From the NCBI GenBank assembly GCA_040507895.1, contig JBEVNX010000240.1, forward strand, positions 1 through 35,905: 35,905 nt of DNA, read 5' to 3'. Positions within the stretch are counted from its first letter, which is position 1, and each line of letters starts with the position of its first letter. Origin of the DNA: JBEVNX01 sp040507895. GTDB lineage: Bacteria; Desulfobacterota; Binatia; JACPRU01. Positions 33,011 to 35,905 of this stretch are shown here, in pieces. The position numbers and the translations under genes were made by a program. The notes beneath the pieces are model-generated. The model saw only the letters and a program-made list of their open reading frames with translations. It made no database searches and was not told the origin of the DNA.

Positions 33011-33754
33011 ATGAGCGCTTCGATTGCAGGCAAGGTCGTCGTCATCACGGGCGCGAGCAGCGGCATCGGCGAGGCCACGGCGAAGCATCTGGCCGGCCAA
33101 GGCGCTCGGGTTTCCTTGGGAGCACGGCGCAAGGATCGCCTCGATCGCCTCGTCGAGGAGATCCGCAAAGCGGGCGGCAAAGCGCACGCGACGGTTACGG
33201 ACGTGGTCCGGCGCGCCGACGTGGAGGCTCTGGTGCGCGGCGCGCGCGAAGCCTTCGGGCGTGTCGACGTGCTCGTCAACAACGCGGGGCTCATGCCGCT
33301 GTCGCCATTCGAACGGCTGAAGGTCGAGGACTGGGACCGCATGATCGACGTCAACGTGAAGGGCGTGCTTTACGGAATCGCGGCCGTGCTGCCGCTGATG
33401 AAGGAACAGCGGAGCGGTCACATCATCAACGTGTCCTCGGTCGCGGGGCACAAAGTGAGGCCCGGGAACTCCGTCTACGCGGCTACCAAGCACGCGGTCC
33501 GCGTCATCTCCGAGGGGCTCCGCATGGAGGTCAAGCCTTACGGGATCCGCACGACGATCATCTCGCCGGGCGCGGTGGCGACGGAGCTGGCCGATAGCGT
33601 GACCGAGCCGGATCTCCAGGAACGGACGCGCGCTCTCTACGCGATGGCGATTCCAGCGGACGTGATCGCGCGAGCGATTGCCTACGTGATCGCCGAGCCA
33701 CCCGAGGTCGACGTGAACGAGATCCTGGTGCGCCCGACGGCGCAGGAGTTCTAA
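33011..33754 (+). CDS. Short-chain dehydrogenase/reductase (SDR)
   Basis: A 247-residue classical SDR of the YdfG-like subgroup. The cofactor motif is ITGASSGIGEATAKHLAGQG (TGxxxGIG at 13-20), with R39 and R40 after the second strand (SLGARRKDRL) favouring NADP. NNAG is at 90-93 and the catalytic Ser143, Tyr156 and Lys160 lie in VSSVAGHKVRPGNSVYAATK. The C-terminus VDVNEILVRPTAQEF is typical of NADP-dependent 3-hydroxy acid/serine-type dehydrogenases. ATG 33011. It is the last gene of the plus-strand set starting with the acyl-CoA dehydrogenase, and converges with the zinc dehydrogenase gene with 7 bases between stops. Substrate unknown. Confidence 0.92.
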   Translation: MSASIAGKVVVITGASSGIGEATAKHLAGQGARVSLGARRKDRLDRLVEEIRKAGGKAHATVTDVVRRADVEALVRGAREAFGRVDVLVNNAGLMPLSPFERLKVEDWDRMIDVNVKGVLYGIAAVLPLMKEQRSGHIINVSSVAGHKVRPGNSVYAATKHAVRVISEGLRMEVKPYGIRTTIISPGAVATELADSVTEPDLQERTRALYAMAIPADVIARAIAYVIAEPPEVDVNEILVRPTAQEF

Positions 33755-33761
33755 AGCTCGC

Positions 33762-34865
33762 TCACCCCGCCGGAACCACCACCGCTTTTACGGACTCGAG
33801 CGCCGCGACGGTTTCGAGCGCCTTTTGGCTCTCGACGAGCGGGAAGCGGTGGGTGACCGCGTCGGCCATCGGGAACTCGCGGTGGTATCGCCGCGCGACC
33901 TGGATCGCGCCGTAGACGTGGCGGGCCTCGAAGAGGGCTGTGCCGATAATGTGCAGGTTGTTGTTGTTCAGGTAGCGCGGCTCGACCGGCACCGCCCCCG
34001 GTGCCGACCAGAGGCCGACGACGAGATACCGCCCGCCCATCGCGGCGAGTTGCAGCCCTTCACCGAACGCGGCGACGGCGCCGGCGGCCTCGATGACGAC
34101 CTCGGCACCTCGGCCACCCGTGAGCTCGCGAACTCGCCGCACACGCTCCTCGGGAGATCTCACCTCGTCGAGATCGATCGTCGCGGTTGCCCCGAGCCGC
34201 TTCGCCATGGCCAATCGCTGCTTTGGAGCTCCGAGCACGATCAGGTCACCCGCCCCCGACGCGCGCGCGAGCAGCGTAGCGGCGAGGCCGACGGGGCCGC
34301 ATCCCTGCACCGCCACGGTTTGATTCATGGCGATGCCGCCGAGCCGCTCGAGCCCCTTCAGCATCGTCGGCATCGCGCAGCCGAAGGCGATCACCGCCTC
34401 CGACGGCGTGTCGTCGGGGATTCGGTAGAACGCCATGCCATCGGGTAGCCAGGCGACCTCCGCATAGCAGGCGGACGGCGGCGCGGCGGCGTCGCGGAAG
34501 AGCGCCCCGCGCGCGCTCGGGCAGTGCGTGAGCTCTTTCTCCACCGTGCAAGCGTAGCAGCGGCCGCAAGGGCTGAGCGGCACCCAGTAGACGCGATCAC
34601 CGCGCCGAACCGGGGTTCCCGCATAGTCGGTGCTGACGCCGTCGCCAGTTTCCTCGATCGTGGCCACGCCCTCGTGCCCGAGGACGACGGGCCCCGGCAG
34701 AGGCGCTTCCCCACGCCACAGATGCACGTCGGTGCCGCAGACGCCGGCGAGCTCGACTCTCACGAGAGTCTCCCCAGGGCCGGGCGGCGGGACCGCTCGC
34801 TCCCAGATCTCGATCGGCTTCTTCGCCTCGACCAGGACCGCCCGCTTGCTCATCCGACTCGTCAT
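33762..34865 (-). CDS. Zinc-dependent alcohol dehydrogenase (MDR family)
   Basis: A 367-residue medium-chain dehydrogenase/reductase. Catalytic zinc residues are C43 (AGVCGTDVHLW) and H64-E65 (VVLGHEGVA). The structural-zinc lobe has cysteines C100, C103, C106 and C115 (SPCGRCYACTVEKELTHC, the last gap one residue longer than usual). The Rossmann motif is VQGCGPVGLAA. ATG 34865 with GGGAGGG about 8 bases upstream. It is similar to glucose/threonine/benzyl-alcohol-type dehydrogenases of the broad COG1063 group. Position next to the aromatic cluster suggests oxidation of an alcohol intermediate, but sequence alone does not identify the substrate. Confidence 0.92.
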   Translation of the reverse strand: MTSRMSKRAVLVEAKKPIEIWERAVPPPGPGETLVRVELAGVCGTDVHLWRGEAPLPGPVVLGHEGVATIEETGDGVSTDYAGTPVRRGDRVYWVPLSPCGRCYACTVEKELTHCPSARGALFRDAAAPPSACYAEVAWLPDGMAFYRIPDDTPSEAVIAFGCAMPTMLKGLERLGGIAMNQTVAVQGCGPVGLAATLLARASGAGDLIVLGAPKQRLAMAKRLGATATIDLDEVRSPEERVRRVRELTGGRGAEVVIEAAGAVAAFGEGLQLAAMGGRYLVVGLWSAPGAVPVEPRYLNNNNLHIIGTALFEARHVYGAIQVARRYHREFPMADAVTHRFPLVESQKALETVAALESVKAVVVPAG

Positions 34866-34905
34866 CTGCGTTCCCTCCCGCACGCGCGGCGAATGCTTGC
34901 CAGGG

Positions 34906-35775
34906 TTAGTCCCACCATCGCCATCCGGGGAAGGCAATCGTCATGCCGAATCGGATGGTGGTTTGAGGCGCCACCGGGGCGAACTGGCGATAGGCCATCC
35001 ATTCGCCGGTCACGAAAACATTGATCGGCGGAAAGCCCTCGCGATTCCTGACGTAGCCGATCCCAAAGCTGAGCGGCAGCGTCGTCGCGCTGTGACGTCG
35101 CCAATTGATCGCCCAAGTGGCGTCGGCGGACTTCACGTAGAAGCCCCGCCCGATGTAACTGAGCAAGATCGGTTGAATCAGCAGCGTGCTCGTCGGGTTC
35201 CGGTCCGGAGACGTGTAGGCGAAGGAGATGGGATTCTGGATCAACCCCCCCAACAAGATTCCCGGGATGGCCTTATAGACCGCCCCAAAGCCAGGCCCGG
35301 CTTGCCACGCACCCTGCCCCGCGGTCTTGTGAGTCGCCGTCGGGAAGACGAACACCGGCCCAGCCGCCAGGAGCAGTCCCCTCTCCTTGCTGGACCCTGG
35401 GAGCACGAAGAAGTCGAAGAGCTGCGTGTCACCGAGCTCAGTCCGCGTAGCGCTGCCTCTGCCCTCCGGAACCGTCACCAGCGTGACGCTCGGCCGGACG
35501 AGTTGGACGAGCGGCAACAGCGAAAATCTCGGGATGCGAGGGACGATCGCCCTCACGATAACCCGGTTTGTCTGGGCATCGGTTCCGTAGTTGGAGGGCG
35601 AGTAGGCGTCCTGGATGAAGATTTGCGGCAGGGTGGTCAGGGGGTCGTTGAACTCCTCGGCTAGCTTGCTGTCGTTCGTCTCCTCCGGCTCGCTCGACTG
35701 CTCTTCCTCTGCACGGGCGAGCGCGACCCCAAGGAGGATCAAGCCTGCCAACAACGCGCGGATAGGGCGGGTCAT
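34906..35775 (-). CDS. Predicted outer-membrane beta-barrel, MetA phenol-degradation-like
   Basis: A 289-residue exported protein. ATG 35775 starts a clear signal peptide (MTRPIRALLAGLILLGVALA, cleavage after ARA). An acidic linker follows (EEEQSSEPEETNDSKLAEEF). The rest is alternating beta-strand material with a late run (LLIQPILLSYI, FYVKSADATWAINWR, LPLSFGIGYV, INVFVTGEWMAYRQF, TTIRFGMTIAFP) that resembles the 'putative MetA-pathway of phenol degradation' family and ends with an aromatic residue-rich terminus, as outer-membrane barrels do. The exact role of that family is unproven; uptake or sensing of hydrophobic substrate is possible. It is 40 bases downstream of the start region of the zinc dehydrogenase, on the same strand and upstream in transcription. 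Confidence 0.75.
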   Translation of the reverse strand: MTRPIRALLAGLILLGVALARAEEEQSSEPEETNDSKLAEEFNDPLTTLPQIFIQDAYSPSNYGTDAQTNRVIVRAIVPRIPRFSLLPLVQLVRPSVTLVTVPEGRGSATRTELGDTQLFDFFVLPGSSKERGLLLAAGPVFVFPTATHKTAGQGAWQAGPGFGAVYKAIPGILLGGLIQNPISFAYTSPDRNPTSTLLIQPILLSYIGRGFYVKSADATWAINWRRHSATTLPLSFGIGYVRNREGFPPINVFVTGEWMAYRQFAPVAPQTTIRFGMTIAFPGWRWWD

Positions 35776-35905
35776 CGTCGATCCTTTGGCGGGCGAGAAG
35801 ATAGTGGCGGCGATGGGAGCGAGCAAGCCATCGAAGGTTCGTTCACCAAGTTGCGGAACGCGTGGCGTCAGGCCGAGCATCGCCGGTTCGCCGCTGCTCG
35901 GCCTG

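Noticed and set aside
1..35905. Defence island or mobile element
   Set aside because: The DNA-acting genes (UdgX, topoisomerase IB remnant, LigD-type phosphoesterase) are scattered, and no nuclease/toxin pairs, integrase, transposase, terminal repeats, CRISPR or phage genes are seen.

Overview
This is a high-GC, gene-dense bacterial window. A lipobox lipoprotein, a predicted outer-membrane protein, and a secreted beta-helix protein with a Cys / hydrophobic / Arg-rich C-terminal sorting-like tail point to a Gram-negative, deltaproteobacteria-like lineage (Myxococcota, Desulfobacterota or Binatota type). That placement is inference: no rRNA or marker gene is present. I saw no tRNA, rRNA, CRISPR array, transposase or phage gene.

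Layout. Positions 1-1480 (minus) hold the N-terminal 145 residues of a UdgX-type uracil-DNA glycosylase and a frameshifted DNA topoisomerase IB. A small lipoprotein (minus) is followed by a TetR regulator and an acyl-CoA carboxylase/dehydrogenase operon (2.3-7.9 kb, plus): regulator, carboxyltransferase, biotin carboxylase/BCCP, acyl-CoA dehydrogenase. Next come a secreted right-handed beta-helix protein (8.3-10.1 kb), a decayed methyltransferase (about 10.3-10.8 kb) and a short-chain dehydrogenase (minus). A tight plus-strand operon (11.8-17.05 kb) encodes an NTF2-like protein, an F420/LLM-type flavin oxidoreductase and a three-subunit molybdenum hydroxylase. Facing it are an ArgE-like M20 deacetylase and its TetR partner. 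A truncated, frameshifted ilvA remnant abuts the 3' end of a Lon protease gene. lon is divergent from a MarR regulator, which is followed by a DsbA-fold isomerase-like gene.

The most coherent functional block is 22.7-35.8 kb. On the minus strand, a TetR gene leads a compact operon: HpaB-type phenol hydroxylase, semialdehyde dehydrogenase, FAH-family isomerase/decarboxylase, ThDP-dependent 2-oxoacid enzyme, and two-domain extradiol dioxygenase. Divergent from it on the plus strand are an acyl-CoA dehydrogenase, a stand-alone LigD-type 3'-phosphoesterase, a 4-oxalocrotonate decarboxylase/hydratase-family protein, a broken small gene and an SDR. These are followed on the minus strand by a zinc alcohol dehydrogenase and a predicted outer-membrane protein resembling the 'MetA phenol degradation' family. 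Together they read as a meta-cleavage route for a phenolic or polycyclic aromatic compound. Its composition is unusual: a ThDP enzyme is present, while no flavin reductase, tautomerase or pyruvate aldolase is visible in the window.

Four genes carry apparent single-base frameshifts (topoisomerase, methyltransferase, ilvA, small ORF at 32.7 kb). Some look like real decay because domains are also missing. Others could be sequencing or assembly errors.
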